Assembly: GCF_000718785.1 (NCBI RefSeq)
Contig: NZ_JOCA01000006.1
Location: 372,001-436,000, forward strand
From: Streptomyces sp. NRRL WC-3626
Lineage (GTDB): Bacteria > Actinomycetota > Actinomycetes > Streptomycetales > Streptomycetaceae
DNA length: 64,000 nucleotides
Reading direction: 5' to 3'
Part shown: in pieces, positions 28,396 to 37,438 of the stretch
Layout: every line of letters starts with the position of its first letter
How positions within the stretch are numbered: position 1 is the stretch's first letter
Notes under the pieces: generated by a model
Database searches by the model: none
Told to the model about the DNA's origin: nothing
What the model saw: the letters and a program-made list of their open reading frames with translations, nothing else
Made by a program: the position numbers and the translations under genes

Positions 28396-28476
28396 GCCCC
28401 TGAGCGCGCCGCCACGGCCCCGACGCACATCCCCGCACCCCGATCCGACGCGTATCCCAACGGGGGGAGAAGCGAG

Positions 28477-29592
28477 ATGAGCACGGCACAGTCACCCCAG
28501 CCCGAGGAGACGGCACCCCCGCCCGGCGCGGGCGCCGCCCCCGGCACACCCCGGTCGCCCGACCGGGCCGAGTGGACGCGCAGACTCCTGACCGGCCTCA
28601 CCGTCGGCCTCGTCGTCTGGGGCGTCGCCGCACTGCTGAACCCGGACGGCGCGGCGCTGCGGCAACTCGCCGCCGCGCTGCTCTGCGCCGCCGCCACGGT
28701 GGCCCTCACGCACCTCCTCGCCCCGGACCGTGAACCCGACGAGGACGCCCTGCGCACGCGGAGCGTCCTCACCGAGACCGCCACGGCCGTACGGGACGGG
28801 CTGGAGCGGCACGACGACGATCTGCGCACCGGTCTGGCCCGGCACACCGAGGACATGCGGCAGCTCGTCGAGACCCGCCTCGCCCGCCAGGACCCGCCTC
28901 CCGGGTCCTACCCGCCGCTCGACCGCGTCCGCACCGACGGCGTACCGGAACTCGCCAAGCGCTTCGCCGAGGCCCTCTCGCCGGGACCGTCGATCCTCTA
29001 CACGTTCGTCCGCCTGGAGATGCAGCGCGTGGTCGGGCACATGGCGGCGCTGAACAGCATGACCGTGGAGTGCCACGGCGAGAACCACGACTGGATGCTC
29101 AGCCTCACCCACGCCGCCGAACTCTCCGTCGACGCCATCAGCACCTCCGTCGACCGCGAGTTCTGGAACAGCGAACCCGCCAGCCGCTACCTCGCCGCCC
29201 AGCGGGAGGCGATCGAGGAACACGGCGTGCCGGTACGGCGGCTGTTCCTGCTGGAGAGCGCCGGCGACCTCGACGACCGGCTGCTGCGGCTGTGCGACGA
29301 GCAGAAGGCGCTGCACATCGAGGTCCGGGTGGCGGTGCTGCCCGAACTGCCGCCGCACCTCCAGCGCGGCACCACCGACGACTTCATCGTCTACGACGAG
29401 GTGGTCTCCTTCGAGATCGAGCAGGACCTGCGCGACGTCAACGTCAGGACCCGGCTCATCGCCCGCCGCGACCACGTCCAGGACCGGATGAAACGCTTCC
29501 GGGAACTGTGGGAGGCCGGCATGAACATCCGCGAACTGGAGGTACGGATCGACGACGAGGAGGACGGCACCTGGATGGTCGACCGGGCGTAG
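28477..29592 (+). CDS. Two-TM membrane protein with a cytosolic C-terminal domain
   Basis: A 371-residue protein with a proline-rich N-terminus, two helices (about 37-55 and 62-82), a charged coiled-coil-like linker (92-137) and a 230-residue soluble domain. That domain has FAEALSPGPSILYTFV, FWNSEPASRYLAAQREAIEEHGVPVRRLFLLES, LHIEVRVAVLPELP and DDFIVYDEVVSFEIE. The alternating strands remind me of phospholipase D-like or TrmB-effector-type folds, but no HKD motif is present, so this is only a fold guess. GGGGGGAGAA precedes the ATG. It may be the membrane partner of the upstream cassette. Confidence 0.7.
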   Translation: MSTAQSPQPEETAPPPGAGAAPGTPRSPDRAEWTRRLLTGLTVGLVVWGVAALLNPDGAALRQLAAALLCAAATVALTHLLAPDREPDEDALRTRSVLTETATAVRDGLERHDDDLRTGLARHTEDMRQLVETRLARQDPPPGSYPPLDRVRTDGVPELAKRFAEALSPGPSILYTFVRLEMQRVVGHMAALNSMTVECHGENHDWMLSLTHAAELSVDAISTSVDREFWNSEPASRYLAAQREAIEEHGVPVRRLFLLESAGDLDDRLLRLCDEQKALHIEVRVAVLPELPPHLQRGTTDDFIVYDEVVSFEIEQDLRDVNVRTRLIARRDHVQDRMKRFRELWEAGMNIRELEVRIDDEEDGTWMVDRA

Positions 29593-29739
29593 CCCCGGTT
29601 ACTCCCCGGGGAGTAACGCCGCCCCCGGGCCACCCCGCGCGGTACCCCTCGACTCGGCCCCACGTCCGACGACCCGCGCCCCTTGTGCCGGGAGTCTGGG
29701 AAGCGACCCAGACACCCGACCGGAGGGGAGCCCCGACTC

Positions 29740-31821
29740 ATGGGGGACGCGAGGACACAGGTACGACGGCGGAGTCTCGTGCCGTGGGCGGTGGTCGGGC
29801 TGTGGCTGGCCGCGCTCGTGCTCGTCGGGCCGCTGGCCGGCAAGTTCGGCGGGGTCCAGCAGAACCGGGCCGTCGACTATCTGCCCGACGGCGCCGACTC
29901 GACCCAGGTGGCCCGTATCCAGGACGAGTTGCCCGGCGGCGAGGCCACCGACCTGGTGCTGGTCTACCACCGCGACGGCGGGCTGACCGCCGCCGACCGG
30001 CAGGCCGCCGCCGCACAGGTCGCCGAGGTCCGGGGCGCGTACGACCTCACCGGCACCCCGCGCGGCATCCCGTCCGAGGACGGCACCACCCTCATGTACC
30101 CGGTCTCCAGCACCCAGCCGGGCCAGGACGAGGAGGCCAGGGACGCCTTCGTTGGCGGGGTGCGCGAGATCGCCGACGGCACCGGAGGCCTGAGCGTGGA
30201 GGTCGGCGGGCCCGGCGCGCTCGGCACCGACATGGGCAAGGTGTTCGAGACCATCGACGGCACCCTGCTGCTCGCCACCCTCGGCGTCGTCACCGTGCTG
30301 CTCGTGCTGATCTACCGCAGCCCGTTCCTGTGGCTGGTCCCGCTCACCGTCGCCGGTGTCGCCGCCGCCCTCGCCATGGCCGCCGGATACGGCATGCACG
30401 AACTCTTCGACGTCACCGTCACCGGCCAGAGCGGCGGCATCATGACGGTGCTCGTCCTCGGCGCCGGTACCGACTACGCCCTGCTGATCGTCTCCCGCTA
30501 CCGCGAGGAACTCCGCCGCCACGAGCGGCCGTACGACGCCATGACCGCCGCCCTGCGCGGCTGCGGGCCGGCGGTCCTCGCCTCCTCCGGCACCGTCGCC
30601 GCCGGACTGCTGTGCCTGCTCGCCGCCGACCTCAACAGCAGCAGCGGCATGGGCCCCGTCGGCATGGTCGGGGTGCTCTCCGCGCTCGTCGCCATGACGA
30701 CCCTGCTGCCCGCCGTCCTCGTCCTGCTCGGCCGGCGCGTGTTCTGGCCGCTGATCCCCGCCTACGGCAGTACGCCCAAGGCCCGCCGGTCGCTGTTCGC
30801 CGCCATGGGCACCTCGGCCGCCCGCCGCCCCGCCGCCGTCCTCGCGGGCGGCGCCGCCCTCCTCGGCGCGCTCGCCCTCGGCACCCTCAACCTCACCGGC
30901 GAACTCAGGCAGGAGGACTCCTTCACCGACCGGCCCGAGTCCATCACCGCGATGGCGACCCTCGCCGACGCCTACCCCGGGCGCAGCAGCCGCCCCCTCA
31001 CCGTGATGGCCCCCACCGACCGGGCCGGCGCCGTCCTGGCGAAGGCCCGCACCACCGAGGGGGTCGCCGACGCCACCGAGGGACGCAGCGGCGAAGGCTG
31101 GACCGAGATCGCCGTGTTCGCCACCGCCGCCCCCGAGACGGCCGGCGAGACCCGCACCATCGAGGCCCTGCGCGCCGGACTCGACGACGGCCACGGTGCC
31201 TACGTCGGCGGCCTCAGCGCCCAGCGGCTCGACCTCGCCGACAGCGAGTCCCGCGACCGCGGGGTGATCGTGCCGCTCGTCCTCGCCGCCGTGTTCGTGA
31301 TCCTCTTGGTCCTGCTCCGCAGCCTCGTCGCACCACTGCTGCTGCTCGCCGCGGTCGTCGCCGTGTGGGGCGCGGCCCTCGGCATCGGCGGACTGGTCTT
31401 CGAGCCGCTGTTCGGCTTCGCCGGCACCGACCCCGGACTCGGACTGCTGTCCTTCGTGTTCCTGGTCGCCCTCGGCGTCGACTACGGCATCTTCCTCATG
31501 CACCGGATGCGCGAGGAGTCTTTGAACGGCGCCGAACCCGAGGCCGCCGCGCTCACCGCCCTGCGCACCACGGGCGGCGTGATCGCCTCCGCCGGAGTCG
31601 TCCTCGCCGCGACCTTCGCCGTGCTCACCACGCTGCCCCTGGTGGGCCTCGTCGAACTCGGCTTCGTCATCGCGGTCGGCGTCCTCCTCGACACCTTCCT
31701 GGTGCGCACCTACCTCGTCACCACGGCGAGCGTGCTGCTGCGCCGGTGGATGTGGTGGCCCGGCCGGCTCTCCAGGGCCCCGCGGCCGGTCCCGCGCGAA
31801 CGGCAGCCGGAACCGGTGTAG
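29740..31821 (+). CDS. MMPL family (RND-type) transporter
   Basis: A 693-residue membrane protein with two halves, each with a large extracytoplasmic loop followed by a bundle of helices. The proton-relay motifs GTDYALL (with VSRYREEL after it) and GVDYGIF (with MHRMREE) are at the expected places in the two halves. Such proteins export lipids or small molecules, or supply self-protection. GGAGGGGAGC precedes the ATG at 29740. It lies just before a two-component system on the same strand, with a strong hairpin between. Confidence 0.9.
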   Translation: MGDARTQVRRRSLVPWAVVGLWLAALVLVGPLAGKFGGVQQNRAVDYLPDGADSTQVARIQDELPGGEATDLVLVYHRDGGLTAADRQAAAAQVAEVRGAYDLTGTPRGIPSEDGTTLMYPVSSTQPGQDEEARDAFVGGVREIADGTGGLSVEVGGPGALGTDMGKVFETIDGTLLLATLGVVTVLLVLIYRSPFLWLVPLTVAGVAAALAMAAGYGMHELFDVTVTGQSGGIMTVLVLGAGTDYALLIVSRYREELRRHERPYDAMTAALRGCGPAVLASSGTVAAGLLCLLAADLNSSSGMGPVGMVGVLSALVAMTTLLPAVLVLLGRRVFWPLIPAYGSTPKARRSLFAAMGTSAARRPAAVLAGGAALLGALALGTLNLTGELRQEDSFTDRPESITAMATLADAYPGRSSRPLTVMAPTDRAGAVLAKARTTEGVADATEGRSGEGWTEIAVFATAAPETAGETRTIEALRAGLDDGHGAYVGGLSAQRLDLADSESRDRGVIVPLVLAAVFVILLVLLRSLVAPLLLLAAVVAVWGAALGIGGLVFEPLFGFAGTDPGLGLLSFVFLVALGVDYGIFLMHRMREESLNGAEPEAAALTALRTTGGVIASAGVVLAATFAVLTTLPLVGLVELGFVIAVGVLLDTFLVRTYLVTTASVLLRRWMWWPGRLSRAPRPVPRERQPEPV

Positions 31822-31840
31822 CGGGCCGGCCGTACCGACC

Positions 31841-31870
31841 GGGCGCCCCCTCCCTGCCGAGGGGGCGCCC
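31841..31870 (+). terminator. Strong hairpin between the MMPL gene and the histidine kinase gene
   Basis: GGGCGCCCCCTC (31841-31852) pairs perfectly with GAGGGGGCGCCC (31859-31870) around a 6-base loop, starting 19 bases after the MMPL stop. It probably terminates or attenuates read-through into the kinase gene, whose GTG follows at 31891. Confidence 0.75.
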
Positions 31871-31890
31871 TCCTCCCGGAGGATGGAGCC

Positions 31891-33135
31891 GTGCAGGCAC
31901 CCACCACGACACCGAGCGCGCACCGCCCCCGCATCGGGGAGCGGATCATGGCCGCGGTCAACCGCGACCCCCTGACCGCCCCGCACGCGGTCCGCAACGA
32001 CACGATCCTCGCCGCGTCCACCGCCGCGGTCGCCGTCGCCCTCGCGCTGCTCGTCGACCAGGGCCGCGCACCCGACGCGCTCGGTTGGACGCTGCTCCTC
32101 GCCGCCCATGTGCCGCTGGCCTGGCGGCGCCGCCGCCCGCTGACGGTTCTGCTGCTGGTCCTGCTGCCGGTCGTGCCGTACCACGCCCTCGACAACAACC
32201 ACGGCGCGCCCGTCGCCGCGACCCTGGTCGCCCTCTACACCATCGCGTCGACCACCACGCCCCGCCGCACCCTCCTCCTCGGCACCGCCGTCATCGGCGC
32301 GACCCTCACGGTGAACGCCCTCACCAACCCCGACGGCTTCGTCGAACTGTTCCGCATCACCGGCTGGGTCGTCGCCGTCCTCGTCTTCGGCGTCGACGTC
32401 CGCTTCTACCGCCAGTACGTCACCGCCATCGTCGAACGCGCCGAGCGGGCCGAACGCACCCGGGAGGAGGAGGCGCGCCGCCGGGTCGCCGAGGAGCGGC
32501 TGCGCATCGCCCGCGATCTGCACGACCTGCTCGCCCACAGCATCACCCTCATCGGCGTGCAGACCTCCGTCGCCGCGCACGTGCTGGCCGCCGACCCCGG
32601 GCGTCTCGACCGGGAGACCGTCGCCAAGGCCCTCGACGACATCGCCGAGACCTGCCGCACGGCCCGCGGTGAACTCCGTACGACCCTGGAGGTGCTGCGC
32701 GACAACGGCGGCCCCGCGGACACCCGGGGCCCGCTGGCCGGCCTCGACGGCCTGCCCGACCTGGTGGAGGCCGCGCGGCTCGCGGGCGCCCGCGTCGAAC
32801 CGGCCGTCCGGGTGGCCGGTCCGGTACCGCCCGCCGTCGGCGCCGCCGCCTACCGGGTCGTCCAGGAGGCGCTGACCAACGCGGTCCGGCACGCCGGCCC
32901 CGAACCGGCGATACGGGTCGAACTGCGCGACGACGACGGCGTACTGCGCCTGTCCGTCACCGACGACGGCACCGGACCCACGCCCGGCGGGACACCCGGC
33001 TTCGGTCTCGTCGGCATGCGGGAGCGGGCCCGCAGCGTGGGTGGCACACTCGACGCCGGACCACGGGCGGGCGGCGGGTTCGAGGTCACCGCGAGCCTGC
33101 CGCTGACGCCCGCGACTCGGGAAGGAACCGGATGA
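31891..33135 (+). CDS. Two-component sensor histidine kinase (NarL/DesK type)
   Basis: A 414-residue membrane kinase. Several N-terminal helices (about 35-170) without a large sensor domain lead into a coiled coil. The HisKA_3 dimerisation domain has phospho-acceptor H211 in ARDLHDLLAHSITLIGVQ, and a HATPase_c domain follows with VVQEALTNAVRHAG, VTDDGTG and GFGLVGMRERA. The GTG start follows GGAGGAT. It overlaps the response regulator by ATGA, so the pair is co-translated. The lack of an external sensor domain suggests it senses membrane state. Confidence 0.92.
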   Translation: MQAPTTTPSAHRPRIGERIMAAVNRDPLTAPHAVRNDTILAASTAAVAVALALLVDQGRAPDALGWTLLLAAHVPLAWRRRRPLTVLLLVLLPVVPYHALDNNHGAPVAATLVALYTIASTTTPRRTLLLGTAVIGATLTVNALTNPDGFVELFRITGWVVAVLVFGVDVRFYRQYVTAIVERAERAERTREEEARRRVAEERLRIARDLHDLLAHSITLIGVQTSVAAHVLAADPGRLDRETVAKALDDIAETCRTARGELRTTLEVLRDNGGPADTRGPLAGLDGLPDLVEAARLAGARVEPAVRVAGPVPPAVGAAAYRVVQEALTNAVRHAGPEPAIRVELRDDDGVLRLSVTDDGTGPTPGGTPGFGLVGMRERARSVGGTLDAGPRAGGGFEVTASLPLTPATREGTG

Positions 33136-33794
33136 CCATTCGCGTGCTGCTCGCCGACGACCAGACCCTGGTACGGGAGGCGTTCGCGCTCCTCCTCGAG
33201 TCGGCGCCCGACATGGAGGTCGTCGGCCAGGCCGCCACCGGCCGTCAGGCGGCGGAACTGGCCCGCACCGAGCGGGCCGACCTCGTCGTCATGGACATCC
33301 GCATGCCCGACCTCGACGGCATCGAGGCGACCCGGCTGATCGCCGCCGACGACGATCTCGCCGGTGTGAAGGTGCTCGTCCTCACCACCTACGACACCGA
33401 CGAGAACATCGTCGACGCGCTGCGCGCCGGGGCCTCCGGGTTCCTGGTGAAGGACACCCGGCCGGCCGAACTCCTGGACGCCATCCGCACGGTCGCGGCC
33501 GGCGATGCGCTGCTCTCACCCGGCCCCACGGCCCGCCTGATCGAACGCTTCCTGCGCAGCCCGTCCGCACCGGTCGCGGCCGGACCCGAGTGCCTGTCCG
33601 AGCGTGAGCGGGAGGTGCTCGCGCTGGTCGCGCGCGGTCTGAACAACGCCGAGATCGCCGACGCCCTGGGGCTGAGCCCGCTCACCGCGAAAACCCATGT
33701 CAGCCGGACCATGGGCAAGCTCGGGGTACGGGACCGGGCTCAACTCGTCATCGTGGCGTACGAGTCGGGGCTGGTGGCGCCGGGGACGCCGTGA
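33132..33794 (+). CDS. LuxR/NarL family response regulator
   Basis: A 220-residue regulator with a receiver domain (acidic D9-D10, phospho-acceptor D55 in VVMDIRMPD, T/K switch residues in LTTYD and LVKDT). A LuxR helix-turn-helix follows (LSEREREVLALVARGLNNAEIADALGLSPLTAKTHVSRTMGKLGVRDRAQ). It is the cognate partner of the overlapping kinase gene. The MMPL exporter upstream is a plausible target, judged only by proximity. Confidence 0.93.
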   Translation: MTIRVLLADDQTLVREAFALLLESAPDMEVVGQAATGRQAAELARTERADLVVMDIRMPDLDGIEATRLIAADDDLAGVKVLVLTTYDTDENIVDALRAGASGFLVKDTRPAELLDAIRTVAAGDALLSPGPTARLIERFLRSPSAPVAAGPECLSEREREVLALVARGLNNAEIADALGLSPLTAKTHVSRTMGKLGVRDRAQLVIVAYESGLVAPGTP

Positions 33795-33804
33795 GCCCTC
33801 CGCC

Positions 33805-34041
33805 TCAGAGGGTGTGGTGCAGCCACCGCTGAATGGTGCTGTTGATGCTGCCGGACAGGGCGCTCAGGCTCTCGATGGCCTCGCGGTCCTCGGGCCGGGG
33901 CGGGATACCGGCGGCGGTCAGGGCCGCGTGCAGCTCCAGCCGGCGCCGGTCGCGCGGGCCGATGGCGGCGCCGAGGCGGTCGGCCGGGAGCGGCGGGGCC
34001 AGCAGGTAGTCGCCGTCCAGCGTGAACGCGGTCGCGGTCAT
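33805..34041 (-). CDS. Small protein of unknown function
   Basis: A 78-residue acidic-to-neutral protein with FTLDGDYLLAPPLPADRLGAAIGPRDRRRLELHAALTAAGIPPRPEDREAIESLSAL and a C-terminal INSTIQRWLHHTL. GAGGAG lies before the ATG at 34041, which is why the shorter of two possible starts is used. No recognised domain. It is convergent with the response regulator and divergent from the ArsR gene. Confidence 0.6.
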   Translation of the reverse strand: MTATAFTLDGDYLLAPPLPADRLGAAIGPRDRRRLELHAALTAAGIPPRPEDREAIESLSALSGSINSTIQRWLHHTL

Positions 34042-34172
34042 ATCGGGCTCCTCACCCTGGGGTGTCGCTACTTGCGGGACAGGAGAGCCGTAGCGGGGGC
34101 CCTGGTTGCGTATGGGCTGAAACGTCACGCCGATGGCGTCTTCGGCAGCTCATCGGCTTACAGGGAGAACCT

Positions 34173-34228
34173 TGCAAAGAAGTGGATGCAAAGAAAGTGT
34201 TGCAACGGCTTCTTTGCAGCGCTACTTT
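34173..34228 (+). promoter_or_regulatory. Promoter and probable operator of the ArsR-type regulator gene
   Basis: TGCAAAGAA occurs at 34173-34181 and 34187-34195, and in inverted form TTCTTTGCA at 34210-34218. A promoter-like pair TTGCAA (34200-34205) and TACTTT (34223-34228) with a 17-base spacer overlaps the inverted copy. The start codon at 34236 lies 7 bases after the -10 box, so the transcript is probably leaderless and the repeats are candidate autoregulatory sites. Confidence 0.55.
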
Positions 34229-34235
34229 TGTACGC

Positions 34236-34838
34236 ATGGACACGCCCGGTGAGGACCAGGACCCGCAAGGCCCCGCGCTGCACAGCCTCGACGCCCGCTC
34301 GCTGCGCGGCCTCGCGCACCCCCTGCGGATGCGGCTGCTGAACGTGCTGCGGCGCAACGGCCCGGCCACCGCCTCCCAACTCGCCGCCAGACTGGGCGAG
34401 TCCAGCGGAGCCACCAGCTACCACCTGCGCCAGCTCGCGACCTACGGGTTCGTGGAGGACGCGCCGGAGCACGGCAAGGGGCGGGAGCGGTGGTGGAGGG
34501 CGGTCCACCAGGGGGTGCGGTTCGACGACGCCCTCCTCAGGGACCGCGACCCCGAGGTCCGGGGGGCCGCCGACCTGTTCCTGCACGAGGTCGCGAACCA
34601 GCACACGCAGGAGATCTCGACCTGGCTCGGCACCGGCGACGACTGGTCCGAGGACTGGCGCCGGGCCTCCGACCTGAGTGACTGGACGCTGCGCCTCACC
34701 CCGGACCTCGCGGACGAACTCATCCACAGGATGCACGACCTCGTGGAGAGCTACCGCGCCAGGACCCCCGCCCCGGGCACCCCGGGCAGCGAACAGGTAC
34801 GCGTCCACACCCACGCCTTCCCCACCCGTACGGAATGA
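34236..34838 (+). CDS. ArsR-type winged-helix transcriptional regulator
   Basis: A 200-residue regulator. The winged helix covers LRGLAHPLRMRLLNVLRRNGPATASQLAARLGESSGATSYHLRQLATYGFVEDAPEHGKGRERWWRAV, the pattern of the ArsR-like group whose members often control MFS exporters. No metal-binding cysteines are visible. A 100-residue C-terminal helical domain follows. There is no ribosome binding site before the ATG, consistent with a leaderless mRNA. The small gene downstream begins 11 bases after the stop. Confidence 0.87.
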   Translation: MDTPGEDQDPQGPALHSLDARSLRGLAHPLRMRLLNVLRRNGPATASQLAARLGESSGATSYHLRQLATYGFVEDAPEHGKGRERWWRAVHQGVRFDDALLRDRDPEVRGAADLFLHEVANQHTQEISTWLGTGDDWSEDWRRASDLSDWTLRLTPDLADELIHRMHDLVESYRARTPAPGTPGSEQVRVHTHAFPTRTE

Positions 34839-34849
34839 GAGGCGGCCCG

Positions 34850-35038
34850 ATGCATCCGGAAACCCATCTCGCCCTGCACCACGCCCGCGCCGCCGACCTC
34901 CGCGCGGAGGCCGACGCCCACCGCCTCGCCGCCTCGGTCAGGCGCCCCCGCCGCCTGCGCACCCGCCTCGGCTGGACCCTGGTCGACGTCGGCCTCCGCC
35001 TGGCCGCCGCCCCCAGGACACCGGCGCTCGTGCCCTAG
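34850..35038 (+). CDS. Small conserved-looking arginine-rich protein
   Basis: A 62-residue protein, MHPETHLALHHARAADLRAEADAHRLAAS followed by RRPRRLRTRLGWTLVDVGLRLAAAP. The pattern of an N-terminal amphipathic helix, a basic middle and a short hydrophobic end is common in small streptomycete proteins next to ArsR regulators, in my memory. GAGAGGCGG precedes the ATG at 34850; an ATG at 34835 overlaps the preceding stop as an alternative. Confidence 0.6.
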   Translation: MHPETHLALHHARAADLRAEADAHRLAASVRRPRRLRTRLGWTLVDVGLRLAAAPRTPALVP

Positions 35039-35047
35039 GGGTGCCCC

Positions 35048-36526
35048 CTAGCGGCAGTACACGTCCCGGGCGGGGCGCTCGCCGGTGGCCAGGTAGTGGG
35101 AGACCACGCGGTCGCCGCACTCGTTGCCGTTGGCGAGGTAGGCGTCGTGGCCGGTGGCGTCGACGGTGACCATCACCGCCCGTCGGCCGAGTGCCTCCCG
35201 CATCCGTATCGCGCCGGCGAGCGGGGTGTTGACGTCCCGCTCGTTCTGGACGAGCAGAATGTCGGACGGCCCCCGGTCGGTGATCCGCACCGGCGCCTCA
35301 CGCGGCGGGAACGGCCAGGCCGCGCAGAGCATCGCGTTGCGGGGCATCCCGGCGGTGAGCGGGTACTTGGCGCGGCTCTCGGCGACGTCCTTCTCGTACC
35401 GGGCCTGGGACGTGGGCCACGCCACGTCGTTGCAGAGGGTCGCGGCGCCCACGGCGGCGACGTTCTGCAGCAGTTCTTCGGGCGGCGCCTGGGGCGCGGG
35501 CGGCACGGTGCCCTGCGCCGCGGCCCGCATCAGCCCGGCGAGCGCCGGGTAGCGGCCGGGGGAGGCGAGGCTGTCCAGCATGGTCTGGCGCAGTACGTTG
35601 CCGTTCAGCTCCTCGGGATTGGCTCCGGGCCACGGGACGGGCTCGCGGTCGAGCCGGGCGGCGAGGCGCAGGAACAGCGGGCGCACGTCGGATGCCCGGC
35701 GCGCCAAGCGATCCGGATTGCCGGGCTGCGACGCCCACGCGGCGAAGTGCGGGAAGGTGTCCTCGACCCCCTGCTCGTGGGCTGCGAGCCAGGCGCGGTT
35801 GACGCGGGCCGGGTCGGGGTTGTCGACGCTGTCCAGCACGATCCGGTCGGTGCGGTGCGGGAACAACTGCGCGTACACGGCCCCGACGTACGTCCCGTAC
35901 GACACTCCCCACGCGGAGATCCTCCGCTCGCCCAGCGCGGCCCGGAGGCGGTCGATGTCGCGGGCCTCGTCTGCGGTGCTGATGTGTTCGATCAGCTCAC
36001 CGCCGTGGCGTGCGCAGGCGTCGGCCATGCGCCGGGCGGTGGCCATGTTCCCGTCCACCGAGCCGTCGGGGGCGGGCCAGGGACGGAGCCTGGAGGTGGC
36101 CAGGTCGCCGTACTCCAGCCCGCAGTCGACGGGGGTGGACGGGGCGAGCCCGCGCGGCGCGAACCCGATGAGGTCGTGGGTGTCACGGACGTCCTGGGGG
36201 AGCTTCTGTCCTTTCCCGGACGGGTCGTTGAGGCTGGATCCGCCCGGCCCGCCGGCGATGAGCAGCAGAGCCCCGCGCCGGGAGTCCGGCTTCTCGGCGG
36301 GGATGCGGGAGACGGCGAGGGAGATCTGCGGCCCGTCGGGGTCGGCGTGGTCCATGGGGACCTGGAGGGTGGCGCACTCCTGGCGGGGGTCGGCGACGGT
36401 CGTGCCCGCGCAGGGTCCCCAGGCGAGGGGCGCGGGTACGGCTTGGGCGGTCAGGGGTGGGAGCAGGGCGACGAGGAGGGCGGCGGGTACGGCGGTGAGG
36501 ACGGTGTTGCGCATGATCGGAGTCAT
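35048..36526 (-). CDS. Secreted alpha/beta hydrolase (tripeptidyl aminopeptidase type)
   Basis: A 492-residue exported serine hydrolase. The signal peptide is MRNTVLTAVPAALLVALLPPLTAQA. The oxyanion loop IAGGPGGSS, the nucleophile S209 in GVSYGT, the late Asp in VQNERDVNTP and the His in DATGHDAY complete the triad. The C-terminal half matches the TAP-like domain of Streptomyces SlpD/SlpE/tripeptidyl aminopeptidases. The usual aspartate of a GFDPRG loop is alanine here (LIGFAPRG), which is unusual but not a triad residue. Confidence 0.9.
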   Translation of the reverse strand: MTPIMRNTVLTAVPAALLVALLPPLTAQAVPAPLAWGPCAGTTVADPRQECATLQVPMDHADPDGPQISLAVSRIPAEKPDSRRGALLLIAGGPGGSSLNDPSGKGQKLPQDVRDTHDLIGFAPRGLAPSTPVDCGLEYGDLATSRLRPWPAPDGSVDGNMATARRMADACARHGGELIEHISTADEARDIDRLRAALGERRISAWGVSYGTYVGAVYAQLFPHRTDRIVLDSVDNPDPARVNRAWLAAHEQGVEDTFPHFAAWASQPGNPDRLARRASDVRPLFLRLAARLDREPVPWPGANPEELNGNVLRQTMLDSLASPGRYPALAGLMRAAAQGTVPPAPQAPPEELLQNVAAVGAATLCNDVAWPTSQARYEKDVAESRAKYPLTAGMPRNAMLCAAWPFPPREAPVRITDRGPSDILLVQNERDVNTPLAGAIRMREALGRRAVMVTVDATGHDAYLANGNECGDRVVSHYLATGERPARDVYCR

Positions 36527-36703
36527 GCGTACGAGCCTCGCGGCATCACGCGACGGACCACATCCGGGCAACGGCCTTATTTCTACGGGGGTTTACCGCC
36601 AGGGGTAACCGGGGGCGGACCGGGGGTGCGTTCCGTGCGCGCTGGTCGACGAGTGGCCCGACGGTGCGTGTGGACTCGAGCCGGGGAACGTCCTGGCCGA
36701 CGG

Positions 36704-37405
36704 TCACGTCCCGTTCGGTGTCCAGTACGGGCCCTCGGTCGCCTTCCGGCGCTGCAGGGCCGTCAGTCGTACCGCGAACAGGACCGCGGCCCCCGCGGCG
36801 GCCACGTACAGGAGGTCGACCGCGAGGTACAGCGTCACGGCGTCGCTGATCTCGGTGAGCGAGTCGGCCGTGTCGAGGCGCGAGGCGGCGTACCGGCCGA
36901 GCAGGGTGTTCCCGGCGAACAGACCCCACCACAGGTTCACCGGCCACATCGGTACCCGGCGCGCCTCCCCCTCGGCCGGCAGCGGTGAGCAGGCCCCCCA
37001 CATGTCGACCGCGACGCGGTACGGCAGCCACAGGTTGGCGAGGGGGACGAACCACGCACCGATCGCCCACCCCTGCCCCATGCGGAACCGGTCCGGTGCC
37101 ATGAGCCCGGTGCGGCGGCGCATCAGGAAGAACCAGGTGACGAAGAGCACCGCACAGAGCAGGGTCGTGGACACCTGGACCTGACCCGCCCTCTCGTACA
37201 GGTCGTCCGCGGAGGCGAAGCTCGATGAGGTCATGTTCTCGTCAAGCACTTCGCGGAGCCGGACACCGGTGTACACGGCGAACAGGTCGCTGAGGGCTGC
37301 CGCCGCGAACGCCGCCACCACGGCGGTGAGGAGACCGCGCGAGGCGAGCGGAACGCTGCCGGGCAGCGGAGAGGGCGGGCGCGTCCCACCATCGGATCCG
37401 AGCAT
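36704..37405 (-). CDS. DUF4328 membrane protein
   Basis: A 233-residue integral membrane protein with about six helices. The conserved middle QGWAIGAWFVPLANLWLPYRVAVDMW is the signature of DUF4328 proteins, which are common in streptomycetes and of unknown role. No binding site decides between the ATG at 37405 and later starts. It lies alone between the hydrolase gene and a decayed regulator on the same strand. Confidence 0.82.
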   Translation of the reverse strand: MLGSDGGTRPPSPLPGSVPLASRGLLTAVVAAFAAAALSDLFAVYTGVRLREVLDENMTSSSFASADDLYERAGQVQVSTTLLCAVLFVTWFFLMRRRTGLMAPDRFRMGQGWAIGAWFVPLANLWLPYRVAVDMWGACSPLPAEGEARRVPMWPVNLWWGLFAGNTLLGRYAASRLDTADSLTEISDAVTLYLAVDLLYVAAAGAAVLFAVRLTALQRRKATEGPYWTPNGT

Positions 37406-37438
37406 GACGAAGGCCCCCCACGGGCGGTAAGACGATGA

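Noticed and set aside
29070..32892. Open frames of over 1,000 codons on both strands across the MMPL and kinase genes
   Set aside because: Composition is repetitive (Arg/His/Pro or Gly/Glu/Asp/Ala), the MMPL and kinase frames carry clear motifs, and the long frames cross gene borders.
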